From Promicromonospora sp. MEB111 (lineage in GTDB: Bacteria; Actinomycetota; Actinomycetes; Actinomycetales; Cellulomonadaceae), in the NCBI RefSeq assembly GCF_030209445.1, contig NZ_JARVSD010000004.1, positions 124,001 to 188,000 of the forward strand: 64,000 nt of DNA, given 5' to 3'. The notes beneath the pieces were generated by a model that searched no databases, had not been told where the DNA came from, and saw nothing but the letters and a program-made list of their open reading frames with translations. The position numbers and the translations under genes are program-made. Shown in pieces: positions 6,985-15,094 of this stretch (within the stretch, counting starts at the first letter, position 1; the number at the start of each line of letters is the position of its first letter).

Positions 6985-8280
6985 TCACCGGCGCGGCGCC
7001 GTCGTCGGGAAGAGGGGTCGGGGCGACGGGGCCTGCTCGTGCGGGGAGGGGAACGTGACCGGCAGCCGGGCCGGGAACCGCATCCACGGGCTGGTGGCCC
7101 ACTCGACCTCGTCCGGGTCGCCCACGAGCGTGACCTGGAGGCGCTGCAGCAGCTCGGCGACCGCGATCCGCGAGACCACGCGCCCGAGCCGCGGCGCGGG
7201 GCAGCGGTGCACCCCCGCGCCGAAGGACAGGTAGGCGCGGTTGCCGACGGTGTCCCACGGGTCGTCGGACTGCACCAGCGGGTCGTGGTTGGCCGCGTGC
7301 ACGGCGACCACCACGGTGTCGCCCCGCTGGATCAGCTTGTCGTCGATCACCACGTCGCGCACCGCGAACCGCGGCATCAGGTTGGGGTTGGTCGTGGACC
7401 GCCACAGCACCTCGTCGAGCGCGTCGTCGATGTGCAGGCGGCCGCCCGAGATCCGGTGCGAGAACCGCGGGTCGCTCAACACCAGCACGAGCGTCTGGGC
7501 GATCCACGCCATGAGCGCCTCGGTCGCCGCGGCGGTGATGGCCGTCAGCGTCTGGGCCCGTTCGAGGTCGTTCTCGAAGTTGTCGTGCACCGACAGCACG
7601 CCGGCGATGTCGCGCGTGCCGCGCTCGCGGCTGTAGACGATGTGCCCGGTGACGATCTCGCGCAGCTCGTCGGTCAGCGCGCGGGCGTCCGCGCCCGCCT
7701 CGAAGATCGCCCGGGTGATCTCCTGCAGGCGCTGGGCCTGCGTGGGCTCCAGCCCGTCGAGCTCGGACAGCACCAGGAAGGGGACCACCGCGGCGTACTC
7801 GGCCACGAGGTCGGCGCGGCCGCGGTCCTGGAACCGGTCGATGAGCATGCCGCACAGCCGGCGGGTGATCGCGCCGGCCCGGGTCTCGTCGATCTGCTCC
7901 AGGGCGTCGTCGACCGGGGGCCGCAGGCGGGCGTGCTTGGGGCCGTCGGCGTCGGCCAGCGTGGGTTTCGGGGTCTTCGCCAGCACGAGGTGCAGCGTCG
8001 AGGCCGGGCCGAGCAGGTCCTTGCCGTGCCCGTTCCAGATCGAGGGGTCCTTGATGAACGTGCGGTCGTCCCGCAGCACGCCCACGGCCGCGGAGTGCCC
8101 CAGCACCAGCCAGGCCGGCACCCCGGGCTCGAGGTCGACCGGCGCGACCGAGCCCCACCGTTCCCGCAGCCGCTCGTACACCGCGTTCGCGTCGGCCGCC
8201 GCCGTCGTCTCCACGAGCAGCGTCCGGTCGGTCACGTCGTCCAGGCGCACCGTTGAACCCGACGGCGGTGATGCGGTCAC
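6985..8280 (-). CDS. Cytochrome P450 lacking the ExxR motif
   Basis: This 431-residue protein has the P450 heme loop (FGAGVHRCPAP, thiolate Cys near residue 360) and the C-terminal 'WATSPWMRFPARLPVTF' seen in actinobacterial P450s. The K-helix reads EVLWR near residue 290, so the near-universal ExxR pair is absent. The I-helix reads 'AAATEALMAWI' instead of AGxD/ET. Both features recall the CYP157-like group of Streptomyces. Substrate and redox partner are unknown; no ferredoxin is adjacent. The GTG at 8280 has a GAGAGGGG ribosome site; an upstream in-frame start (8331) does not. It is divergent from a sulfotransferase. Confidence 0.85.
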   Translation of the reverse strand: MTASPPSGSTVRLDDVTDRTLLVETTAAADANAVYERLRERWGSVAPVDLEPGVPAWLVLGHSAAVGVLRDDRTFIKDPSIWNGHGKDLLGPASTLHLVLAKTPKPTLADADGPKHARLRPPVDDALEQIDETRAGAITRRLCGMLIDRFQDRGRADLVAEYAAVVPFLVLSELDGLEPTQAQRLQEITRAIFEAGADARALTDELREIVTGHIVYSRERGTRDIAGVLSVHDNFENDLERAQTLTAITAAATEALMAWIAQTLVLVLSDPRFSHRISGGRLHIDDALDEVLWRSTTNPNLMPRFAVRDVVIDDKLIQRGDTVVVAVHAANHDPLVQSDDPWDTVGNRAYLSFGAGVHRCPAPRLGRVVSRIAVAELLQRLQVTLVGDPDEVEWATSPWMRFPARLPVTFPSPHEQAPSPRPLFPTTAPRR

Positions 8281-8457
8281 GTTTCCCCTCTCGTCGGCGG
8301 CCGGCCCCGGGTCGTTCGTGACACCGGGCACAAGCCCTCGCTCGGGATGCTAACGGCGAGCGGTCGGAGATTGCCAGTGGCAATGCCGCAGGTCACGATC
8401 CGGCAAGGGGCGCGACGGCGCTTGTCGGCGCCCGGCCGCATCGGCAGGATGTGCGCT

Positions 8458-9657
8458 ATGCCCCAGGCCACACCTCTGCTCCGTATCCTCAACGTGCTGC
8501 TCGCCCCCGGCCTGCGCACCCGCAAGGACCCCGACGCCGTCTTCGAGAGCCTGCTCCAGGACGCCCAGCGCGGGCGGGTCGCGCTCGGCGCCGACGAGCT
8601 CGCGGCCCTCGACAGCCTGCGCCTGCTGCTGGCGGACCACGCCGCCAACCCCGACCTGAGCGCCATGGGCTGGTCCAGCACGCAGGACCAGATCCGGGCC
8701 CGGCTGACCAACCGCGCGATCGTGCGCGACATCCAGGCGAGCCGGCCCGAGGTGCGGGACGAGCCGGTGACGGCGCCGGTGTTCGTCGTCGGCCTGCCGC
8801 GCACCGGGACCACGCTCACGTACAACCTGATCGCCCGGCACCCCGGCCACCGCGGCCCCAAGCTGTGGGAGATGGACAACCTGGGCCTGCCGCGCCCCGA
8901 GGCGGAGCGCGAGAAGCTGGTCGCGCAGGCCCGCAAGCGGTACGCGACCGTGGCCAAGCTCAGCCCCACGTGGGGTCACCTGCACCCGCTGATCGCCGAC
9001 AGCGAGGAGGAGGACTTCATGCTGCGCGCCCACACCGAGATGTTCGCCACCTGGGGTCCGGCGCCGCGCTACCTGGACTGGGTCGGCGGGGCCGACCTCA
9101 CCGAGGACTACCGCTTCCTGCGCGACGCGCTGCAGATCATGGCCGCCGGCGAGCCGCCGGAGCGCTGGGTGCTCAAGCACCCCATGGACCTGTGGCGGAT
9201 GCCGGAGATCCTGCGGGCCTTCTCCGGGGCGCGCTTCGTCTGGACCCACCGGGCGCCGGGCGCCGCCGTCGCCTCCGGCTGCTCCATGGCCGAGGCGACG
9301 GAGACGATGTACATCAAGCCCGGCCGCATCGACCTGGAGCGGATCGGCCAGGACTGGCTGAAGATCTCCGCAGGCGGGGTGGAGCGCGCGGTCGGGCTGC
9401 GCGAGCAGCTGCCCGACGACGCGGTGATCGACGTGGTCTACGACGACCTGATGAAGGACCCCGAGACGGTGGTGCACGGGCTCTTCGAGACCCTGGGCCT
9501 GGACTGGGGCGCGACGGACGACGCCAACCTCGCCGCGGCCCTCGACCGGAGCGGTCACCGCCCGCACGCGTACACGCTGGAGCGGTACGGCCTGGACGAG
9601 GGCAAGGTGGCCGACGCGTTCTCGGCCTACAAGATCCCGGCCTCCGTGCTCGGCTGA
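8458..9657 (+). CDS. Sulfotransferase family protein
   Basis: The 399-residue protein carries the 5'-phosphosulfate loop 'VVGLPRTGTTLTYNLIARHP' (about residues 110-128). Further on it has 'ERWVLKHPMDLWRMPEIL' and 'ARFVWTHRAP', as in bacterial aryl/steryl sulfotransferases that transfer sulfate from PAPS. The acceptor is unknown. It is divergent from a P450, so the two may act on the same hydroxylated small molecule. The ATG lies 7 bases after CAGGAT, which can be read as a -10 (with TTGTCG 17 bases upstream) or as a ribosome site. The 3' end overlaps the convergent SDR by 31 bases. Confidence 0.85.
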   Translation: MPQATPLLRILNVLLAPGLRTRKDPDAVFESLLQDAQRGRVALGADELAALDSLRLLLADHAANPDLSAMGWSSTQDQIRARLTNRAIVRDIQASRPEVRDEPVTAPVFVVGLPRTGTTLTYNLIARHPGHRGPKLWEMDNLGLPRPEAEREKLVAQARKRYATVAKLSPTWGHLHPLIADSEEEDFMLRAHTEMFATWGPAPRYLDWVGGADLTEDYRFLRDALQIMAAGEPPERWVLKHPMDLWRMPEILRAFSGARFVWTHRAPGAAVASGCSMAEATETMYIKPGRIDLERIGQDWLKISAGGVERAVGLREQLPDDAVIDVVYDDLMKDPETVVHGLFETLGLDWGATDDANLAAALDRSGHRPHAYTLERYGLDEGKVADAFSAYKIPASVLG

Positions 9658-10544
9658 CCGGAGGTCAGGAAGGCGGCCACGCCCATGTCGGAGCTCACGG
9701 CCCGGGCGGCGTCGTCCGCTGCCCGGCCGGCGGCCTCGACGGCCTGACGCTGGGCCTCCGGCGCGACGACCGTGCGCCACGGCCGGGTGCCGGCGGGCAG
9801 CTCGACGAGCTCGACGAGCGCGTCGGCGACCGCCCGCGGGTCCTCGTCCGCCTCGGCCTGGCGTCCGGTCAGCTCCGCGACGAAGCGGCCCATGCCGTCG
9901 CCGTAGACCATCATCCGGTCCGCGTCCGTGGGCGGGGCGGCGTTCGTCCCGATGCTGGTCGGGTAGGGGGCGGGCTCGACCGTGACGGACTCGACGCCGA
10001 AGGGCGCCAGCTCGTGGCGCCACGCCTCCGTGAGGCTGCCGAGCGCGGCCTTGCTCGCGGCGTACAGGCCGCTGTACGGCAGGGTCACCCGGCTCGAGAC
10101 CGAGCCGATCTGGACCAGCACGCCGTGACCCTGCTCCCGGAGGTGCGGAAGGGCGGCCCGGTTCACCCGGAGCGCGCCGAGCACGTTGACGTCGAGCTGC
10201 CGCTGCGCCTCGTCGGCCGAGAACGCCTCGACGGGTCCGGGGAAGATCGCGCCGGCGTTGTTGACGACCACGTCGAGCCGTCCCGCCGTCCGCAGGACGT
10301 CGGCGACGGCGCGGTCGGCGGACGCCTGGTCCGTCACGTCGAGCTCGACGACCCGGAGGTCCAGTCCCTCTGTGGCCGCGAACGCCGTCAGCTCGGCGGC
10401 GGCCCGCTCGTTCCGGCCGCTCACGCCGCGCAGTGCGGCGAACACCTGGTGACCGCGCCGGGCCAGGGACTCCACGGTCAGGCGGCCGAACCCGGAGCTC
10501 GCTCCGGTCACCAGCACCACGCGCGGCTCGGTGGTCACACTCAT
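9627..10544 (-). CDS. Short-chain dehydrogenase/reductase
   Basis: The 305-residue oxidoreductase has the classical Rossmann motif TGASSGFG at the N terminus, NNAG, the catalytic Ser in 'GSVSSR' and YAASK. It therefore uses NAD(P)(H) on an unknown alcohol or ketone. I start at the ATG at 10544 (MSVTTEP), preceded by GGAG; two or three in-frame ATGs lie within 27 bases upstream. It is divergent from a TetR-type regulator, with three repeated sites in between, so it is probably that regulator's main target. Confidence 0.85.
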   Translation of the reverse strand: MSVTTEPRVVLVTGASSGFGRLTVESLARRGHQVFAALRGVSGRNERAAAELTAFAATEGLDLRVVELDVTDQASADRAVADVLRTAGRLDVVVNNAGAIFPGPVEAFSADEAQRQLDVNVLGALRVNRAALPHLREQGHGVLVQIGSVSSRVTLPYSGLYAASKAALGSLTEAWRHELAPFGVESVTVEPAPYPTSIGTNAAPPTDADRMMVYGDGMGRFVAELTGRQAEADEDPRAVADALVELVELPAGTRPWRTVVAPEAQRQAVEAAGRAADDAARAVSSDMGVAAFLTSGQPSTEAGIL

Positions 10545-10580
10545 CAGCATCTCCATCGCGGGTATCTCCATCGCTCAAGT

Positions 10581-10670
10581 GGGGTGGCACCCCGGTTGTT
10601 CGACCAACATATGGAGGGGCACCCCGTTTGTCAACGAGCGGCCCGGCTACGATGTGGAGGGACACCCCGG
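10581..10670. promoter_or_regulatory. Triple operator between SDR and TetR genes
   Basis: Three related sites share the core CACCCCG: GGGGTGGCACCCC (10581-10593, a perfect palindrome around one base), GGGGCACCCC (10616-10625) and GGAGGGACACCCC (10656-10668). The last two share a TGGAGGG flank. Core-to-core spacings are 32 and 43 bases, near 3 and 4 helical turns. They span the divergent promoter region. Confidence 0.65.
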
Positions 10671-10692
10671 TCGATCACTGGTTGGAGCTCGT

Positions 10693-11301
10693 GTGGCAGA
10701 CACCGCGGCCGCCTCGGCGGCGCCGGCACGACCGCTCCGGGCGGACGCCCGGCGCAACTACGACCGCATCCTGGCGGCCGCGGAGGCCGAGGTCGCGCGG
10801 TCCGGGGCGAGCGCGTCGCTCGAGGAGATCGCCCGGCAGGCAGGCGTCGGCTCGGCCACCCTGCACCGCCACTTCCCGACCCGGCAGGCGCTGCTCGAGG
10901 AGGTCTTCCACGACCGCGTCGAGGCCCTGTGCGCCCAGGCCCGCGAGCTCGCGACGAGCGACGATCCCGGTGAGGCGCTCGTGACGTGGCTGCGGGCGGT
11001 AGCCGTCTACGGCGCGACCACCCGCGGGCTGGCGGCATCGCTGAGGATGGGGCCGGCCCACCCGCCGTCGGGCACGGGCTGCGGGGCGATGCTGCTCGAC
11101 GCCGGCGGCGAGCTGCTACGACGTGCCCAGGACGCCGGTGCGGTGCGGCGCGAGACGTCCATGATCGACCTGCTGACCCTCGTCAACGCGGTCTCGCTGG
11201 TCACCGAGGGGGACGCCGACGCGGCCGACGAGGCCGTGCGGCTCGTCTCCCTCGCGATCGACGGCGTGCGGCCGCTGCCCGTGCCCGGTGGGCCGGCCTG
11301 A
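10693..11301 (+). CDS. TetR/AcrR-family transcriptional regulator
   Basis: The 202-residue protein has an N-terminal TetR helix-turn-helix ('SLEEIARQAGVGSATLHRHFPTRQALLEEVF', about residues 38-70) and a helical ligand domain. It probably represses the divergent SDR gene and itself through the repeated CACCCCG sites. The GTG at 10693 is chosen because GGAG precedes it and the HTH then sits at the usual distance from the N terminus. The effector is unknown. Confidence 0.85.
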   Translation: MADTAAASAAPARPLRADARRNYDRILAAAEAEVARSGASASLEEIARQAGVGSATLHRHFPTRQALLEEVFHDRVEALCAQARELATSDDPGEALVTWLRAVAVYGATTRGLAASLRMGPAHPPSGTGCGAMLLDAGGELLRRAQDAGAVRRETSMIDLLTLVNAVSLVTEGDADAADEAVRLVSLAIDGVRPLPVPGGPA

Positions 11302-11316
11302 CCGGTGCCGGCGATT

Positions 11317-11341
11317 CCGGCGGCGCCACCGGCGCCGCCGG
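11317..11341. terminator. Terminator between convergent TetR and serA genes
   Basis: CCGGCGGCGCC and GGCGCCGCCGG form a perfect 11-bp stem with a 3-base loop inside the 45-base gap between the two convergent stops. Confidence 0.7.
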
Positions 11342-11346
11342 GATGG

Positions 11347-12585
11347 TCAGCGGGCGGCCGGTCCCGGCGGGAACTCGGGGCGCTCGAACGCGTCGCGGAT
11401 CCGCAGCCGGATGGTCGAGTCCAGGGCCTGGAGCTTCTTCGAGGCGCCCCGCTCGGTCACGTCCGAGATGTCCGTGACCACGTAGCCGATGTCGCCGCGC
11501 GTGGCGAGCATCTGGCCCTCGATGTTGGCGCCGTGGTCGGCGAAGATCTGGTTCACGGTGGCCAGCACGCCCGGCACGTTGCGGTGCAGCAGCTTGATGC
11601 GCCCCACGCCCGTGTGCTCCAGCTGGAGGTTGGGGAGGTTGACGCTGAGCATCGTCGACCCGGTCGTCACGTAGTCGCTCAGCTTCTTGGCCACGAACTG
11701 GCCGATCGCCTCCTGCGCCTCCTCGGTGGAGCCGCCCACGTGCGGCGTGAGGATCACGTTCGGCAGGCCGCGCAGCACCGACTCGAAGGTGTCGCCGCGC
11801 TTCTTGGGCTCCTCCGGGAAGACGTCGACCGCGGCGCCCGACAGGTGCCCCGACGTGATGTGCTCGGCCAGCGAGTCGACGTCGACCACGAAGCCGCGGC
11901 ACAGGTTGAGGAAGATCGCGCCCGGCTTCATGCGGGCGAACTGCTTCTCGCCGAAGAGGCCGGCGTTGCCGGAGCGGCCGTCCACGTGCAGCGTGACGAT
12001 GTCGGCCGTCTCCAGCAGCTCGTCCAGGGTCTCCAGGCGGCGCGCGTTGCCCAGCGCCAGCTTCTCCGCGGTGTCGTAGAAGACGACGGACATGCCCAGG
12101 TTCTCGGCGAGCACGGAGAGCTGCGAACCGATGTTGCCGTAGCCGATGATGCCGAGGGTGCGGCCGCGCACCTCGTGCGAGCCGTCCGCCGACTTGTCCC
12201 ACACGCCCGCGTGCAGGGCACGGTCACGCTCCGTCATGCGGCGGGTCAGGGAGATGATCTCCGCGATCGCCAGCTCCACCACGGAGCGGGTGTTGGAGAA
12301 CGGCGCGTTGAACACCGCGACGCCGCGGTGCGCGGCCGCCGTCAGGTTGATCTGGTTGGTGCCGATGCTGAAGGCGCCGACGCCGACCAGGCTGTCGCTC
12401 TCGGCCAGCACGCGCGCCGTCACCTCGGTCTTGGACCGGATGCCCAGGAGCTGGACGCCGTCGAGCGCCGCGATGAGCTCGTCCTCGTCGAGCGCTCCCT
12501 TGCGGTAGTCGACCTCGTACCCGGCCGACTCGAGGATCGGGACGGAGGTGGGGTGGACGTTCTCGAGGAGAAGGGCTCGCTGCAC
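11347..12585 (-). CDS. serA: D-3-phosphoglycerate dehydrogenase
   Basis: This 412-residue NAD-dependent enzyme converts 3-phosphoglycerate to 3-phosphohydroxypyruvate, the first step of serine synthesis. It matches the short E. coli-type SerA: 'IRSKTEVT', 'FNAPFSNTRSVVELAI', the dinucleotide fold 'LGIIGYGNIGSQ', 'LTPHVGGSTEEAQ', and a C-terminal ACT domain (about residues 340-412) that in this class binds serine for feedback inhibition. The GTG at 12585 gives an N terminus that aligns with E. coli SerA; its ribosome site is weak. Confidence 0.92.
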   Translation of the reverse strand: MQRALLLENVHPTSVPILESAGYEVDYRKGALDEDELIAALDGVQLLGIRSKTEVTARVLAESDSLVGVGAFSIGTNQINLTAAAHRGVAVFNAPFSNTRSVVELAIAEIISLTRRMTERDRALHAGVWDKSADGSHEVRGRTLGIIGYGNIGSQLSVLAENLGMSVVFYDTAEKLALGNARRLETLDELLETADIVTLHVDGRSGNAGLFGEKQFARMKPGAIFLNLCRGFVVDVDSLAEHITSGHLSGAAVDVFPEEPKKRGDTFESVLRGLPNVILTPHVGGSTEEAQEAIGQFVAKKLSDYVTTGSTMLSVNLPNLQLEHTGVGRIKLLHRNVPGVLATVNQIFADHGANIEGQMLATRGDIGYVVTDISDVTERGASKKLQALDSTIRLRIRDAFERPEFPPGPAAR

Positions 12586-12635
12586 GCACCCATGGTGCGC
12601 CAGGGGGAGCGGTAGCGACAAACGGATCGGGCCCA

Positions 12636-12666
12636 CGTCCCGCCTGCTGGGACGGCAGGTGGGACG
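12636..12666 (-). terminator. Hairpin after the HelD-like gene
   Basis: CGTCCCGCCTGC and GCAGGTGGGACG pair over 12 bp with one wobble and a 7-base loop. It lies between the helD-like stop and the serA start on the minus strand, separating the two transcripts. Confidence 0.55.
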
Positions 12667-12702
12667 CGGGGCCGACGACGGGCCGCCCGTGGCGGGCGCG
12701 GG

Positions 12703-14973
12703 TCAGAACCCTTCGGGCAGGTCGCGCGCGTGCACCACGACGAGGCGCTGCGTGGGGCGGGTCATCGCCACGTACAGGTCGCTGGTCCCGCCCTCGCCCT
12801 CGGCGATCGCGGCCGGCTCCACCAGGACCACGGCGTCGAACTCCAGGCCCTTGGTCTCGCGCGGCGCCAGGACGGTCACCTGCGCGTCCTCGGGCCGCTG
12901 GGCGGACAGGCGGGCGGCCTCCTCGGCGCCGACGGCCGAGGCGAGCGCCCCGGCCACGACGTCGGCCAGGCGCGCGACGGCGCCCGCGGGCGCGACGACG
13001 GCCACCCGGCCGGCGTCGGGCCCCACCAGCTCCTTGACGAGGCCGAGCGCCTGGGCGACCACGACGCCGTGGTCCGGCAGGCCGTCCGGGCCCGCCGGCG
13101 TGGGGACGACGTCGAGGGAGCCCTCGACGTCGCGCGCGGCCCGCAGCTCCGAGACGGGCAGCCGCGCGGCCCGCGCGACCCGTTGGGCGGTGTCGGCCAC
13201 GGTGGACGGCGTGCGGTAGGAGACCGTGAGCTCGGACAGCCGCCAGCCGTCACGCAGCAGCGGGGTGAGCATGCGGTCCCAGCTGCGCGCGCCCGCCGCC
13301 GACGAGGTCTGGGCGACGTCGCCGACGATGGTCATCGACCGCGTCGGCACACGGCGCACCAGCGCCCGCCAGGCCATGGGAGAGAGCTCCTGCGCCTCGT
13401 CGACCACCACGTGGCCGTAGGTCCAGGAGCGGTCGCCGGCGGCGCGCTCCGCCGTCGTCAGGGACGGACCGCTCGCGGCGAACCGGGAGGCGAGCGTCTC
13501 GGCGTCGACCAGGCCGCCGCCCGCGCCGGTCGCGGACAGCACGCTGCGCGCGTACTCGACCTCGCGCGCCTGCTCGGCCTCGAGGAGGCGGGCCTCGGCC
13601 CGCGCCACGGAGTCGTCCTCGCCCAGCAGCTCGTACGCCTCGTCGAGGATCGGCACGTCCGACTCCGTCCACGGTGCGCCCGGCTCCCGGACCAGCAGGC
13701 GCCGCTCGCGCTCGGACAGCTCCGGCGCGGCCTCGGCCAGCCGGTGCGGCTTGGCGTACAGGTCCGCGACCAGCTTCTCCGGCGTGATCGGCAGCCAGGC
13801 GAGGTTCAGCGCCACGCGGACGTCGCGGTCGGAGCGCAGGTCCTCGGTCACCGCAGCGCGGTCCTCCGAGGACAGCGGGGCGCCGTCGAAGTCGCGGTAC
13901 TGGTCGGCCAGCCGGCCGAGCATGTCGCGCACGAACGACGCGCGGGCCAGGTTGTGCGGCTTGTGCGTGCGGCGGGCGCGCGCGATCGCGTCGGCGACGT
14001 CGCGCGGGCGGATCACGAAGTCGTGCCCCTCGACCCGCACCTCGACGTCGTGCCGCGGCACGCGCTCGCGCGCCCGCACGGCCCGGCGGATCACCTTGCG
14101 CCACAGCAGCAGGCCCTTGAGCCGCGCCACCTGCCCCTCGTCCACGGCGGTCGCCCGGATCCCCGGGATGAGGTCGCCGATCGTGGTGGACACCACGCCG
14201 GTCTCGCCGAGCGAGGGGAGCACCTGGTCGATGTACCGCAGGAACGCGCTCGACGGGCCGACCACCAGCACGCCGGAGCGCTCCAGCAGGCGCCGGTGCG
14301 CGTACAGGAGGTACGCCGCGCGGTGCAGCGCCACCGCGGTCTTGCCGGTGCCGGGACCGCCCTGGACCACCAGCGCCCCGGTGAGGTCGGAGCGGATGAT
14401 CCGGTCCTGCTCGGCCTGGATGGTCGCGACGATGTCCGTCATCCGGCCGGTGCGGCCCTGGGCCATCGCCGCCAGCAGCGCGCCCTCGCCGGACAGTGCG
14501 TCCGCGTCGATGTCGCCCTCGAGGTCCAGGACCTCGTCCTCCAGGCCCGTCACCGAACGGCCCTTGGTCACCAGGTGCCGCCGGCGCCGGACGTCGCCCG
14601 GGTGCAGCGCCGTGGCCCGGTAGAAGGCCTCGGCCGCCGGGGCGCGCCAGTCGGTCAGCATGGACCTGTGCTCGGCGTCGGTCAGCCCGATGCGCCCCAC
14701 GTACCGGGTCACCGTCCCGTCCCCGGACCCTTCGGCGAGGTCGAGCCGGCCGAAGACCAGCCGGTCCTCGACGGCGTCGAGCTGCGCCGCGCGGTCCTCG
14801 TACAGCGTGGCGAACGCGTCCCGCTCGGAACGGTTCTGGTGCGTGCCCGAGGCACCCGCCAGGCGCACGTCCCGCAGGCGGTTCGCGGTGGTGCCGCGCA
14901 GGGTGTCCAAGCGGACGTACATCGTGTCGACGACTGCTTGCTCGTGGGCGAGCTCGCCCGCGATTCCCGTCAC
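12703..14973 (-). CDS. HelD/HelR-like RNA polymerase-associated ATPase
   Basis: The 756-residue UvrD/Rep-like protein has a helical N-terminal arm (about residues 1-75), Walker A GGPGTGKT at 205-212, 'VVVDEAQELSPMAW' (motif II) and 'LYVAMTRPTQRLVVVH' (motif VI). The N-terminal arm and overall layout fit the HelD family, which removes stalled RNA polymerase from DNA and recycles it. Actinobacterial HelR relatives protect against rifamycins. No rifamycin-associated element is visible upstream. The GTG has an excellent GGAGG site 6 bases upstream. It is divergent from the signalling cassette at 15095. Confidence 0.85.
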   Translation of the reverse strand: MTGIAGELAHEQAVVDTMYVRLDTLRGTTANRLRDVRLAGASGTHQNRSERDAFATLYEDRAAQLDAVEDRLVFGRLDLAEGSGDGTVTRYVGRIGLTDAEHRSMLTDWRAPAAEAFYRATALHPGDVRRRRHLVTKGRSVTGLEDEVLDLEGDIDADALSGEGALLAAMAQGRTGRMTDIVATIQAEQDRIIRSDLTGALVVQGGPGTGKTAVALHRAAYLLYAHRRLLERSGVLVVGPSSAFLRYIDQVLPSLGETGVVSTTIGDLIPGIRATAVDEGQVARLKGLLLWRKVIRRAVRARERVPRHDVEVRVEGHDFVIRPRDVADAIARARRTHKPHNLARASFVRDMLGRLADQYRDFDGAPLSSEDRAAVTEDLRSDRDVRVALNLAWLPITPEKLVADLYAKPHRLAEAAPELSERERRLLVREPGAPWTESDVPILDEAYELLGEDDSVARAEARLLEAEQAREVEYARSVLSATGAGGGLVDAETLASRFAASGPSLTTAERAAGDRSWTYGHVVVDEAQELSPMAWRALVRRVPTRSMTIVGDVAQTSSAAGARSWDRMLTPLLRDGWRLSELTVSYRTPSTVADTAQRVARAARLPVSELRAARDVEGSLDVVPTPAGPDGLPDHGVVVAQALGLVKELVGPDAGRVAVVAPAGAVARLADVVAGALASAVGAEEAARLSAQRPEDAQVTVLAPRETKGLEFDAVVLVEPAAIAEGEGGTSDLYVAMTRPTQRLVVVHARDLPEGF

Positions 14974-15057
14974 GCCCTACCTCCGTGTGCCACCAGCGAG
15001 AAAACTCCGGTCGTTATCAACCGGCCGACCATTATTGCCCACCCGTCGGCCTGTCCG

Positions 15058-15087
15058 CTGACACGGCGTCATCTCGCTGGATAGGAT
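15058..15087 (+). promoter_or_regulatory. Promoter of the signalling cassette, leaderless type
   Basis: CTGACA (15058-15063), 18-base spacer, TAGGAT (15082-15087), then 7 bases to the ATG at 15095. There is no ribosome site, so transcription probably starts at or next to the start codon. Confidence 0.55.
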
Positions 15088-15094
15088 CGCCGCC

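Noticed and set aside
12216-12636. Extended N terminus for SerA from an ATG at 12636
   Set aside because: The extra 17 residues have no counterpart in short SerA enzymes and no ribosome site; the GTG at 12585 fits the family length.
14974-15094. Rifamycin-associated element upstream of the HelD-like gene
   Set aside because: No long GGGGCTTGC-type inverted repeat is present, so rifamycin induction is not supported.
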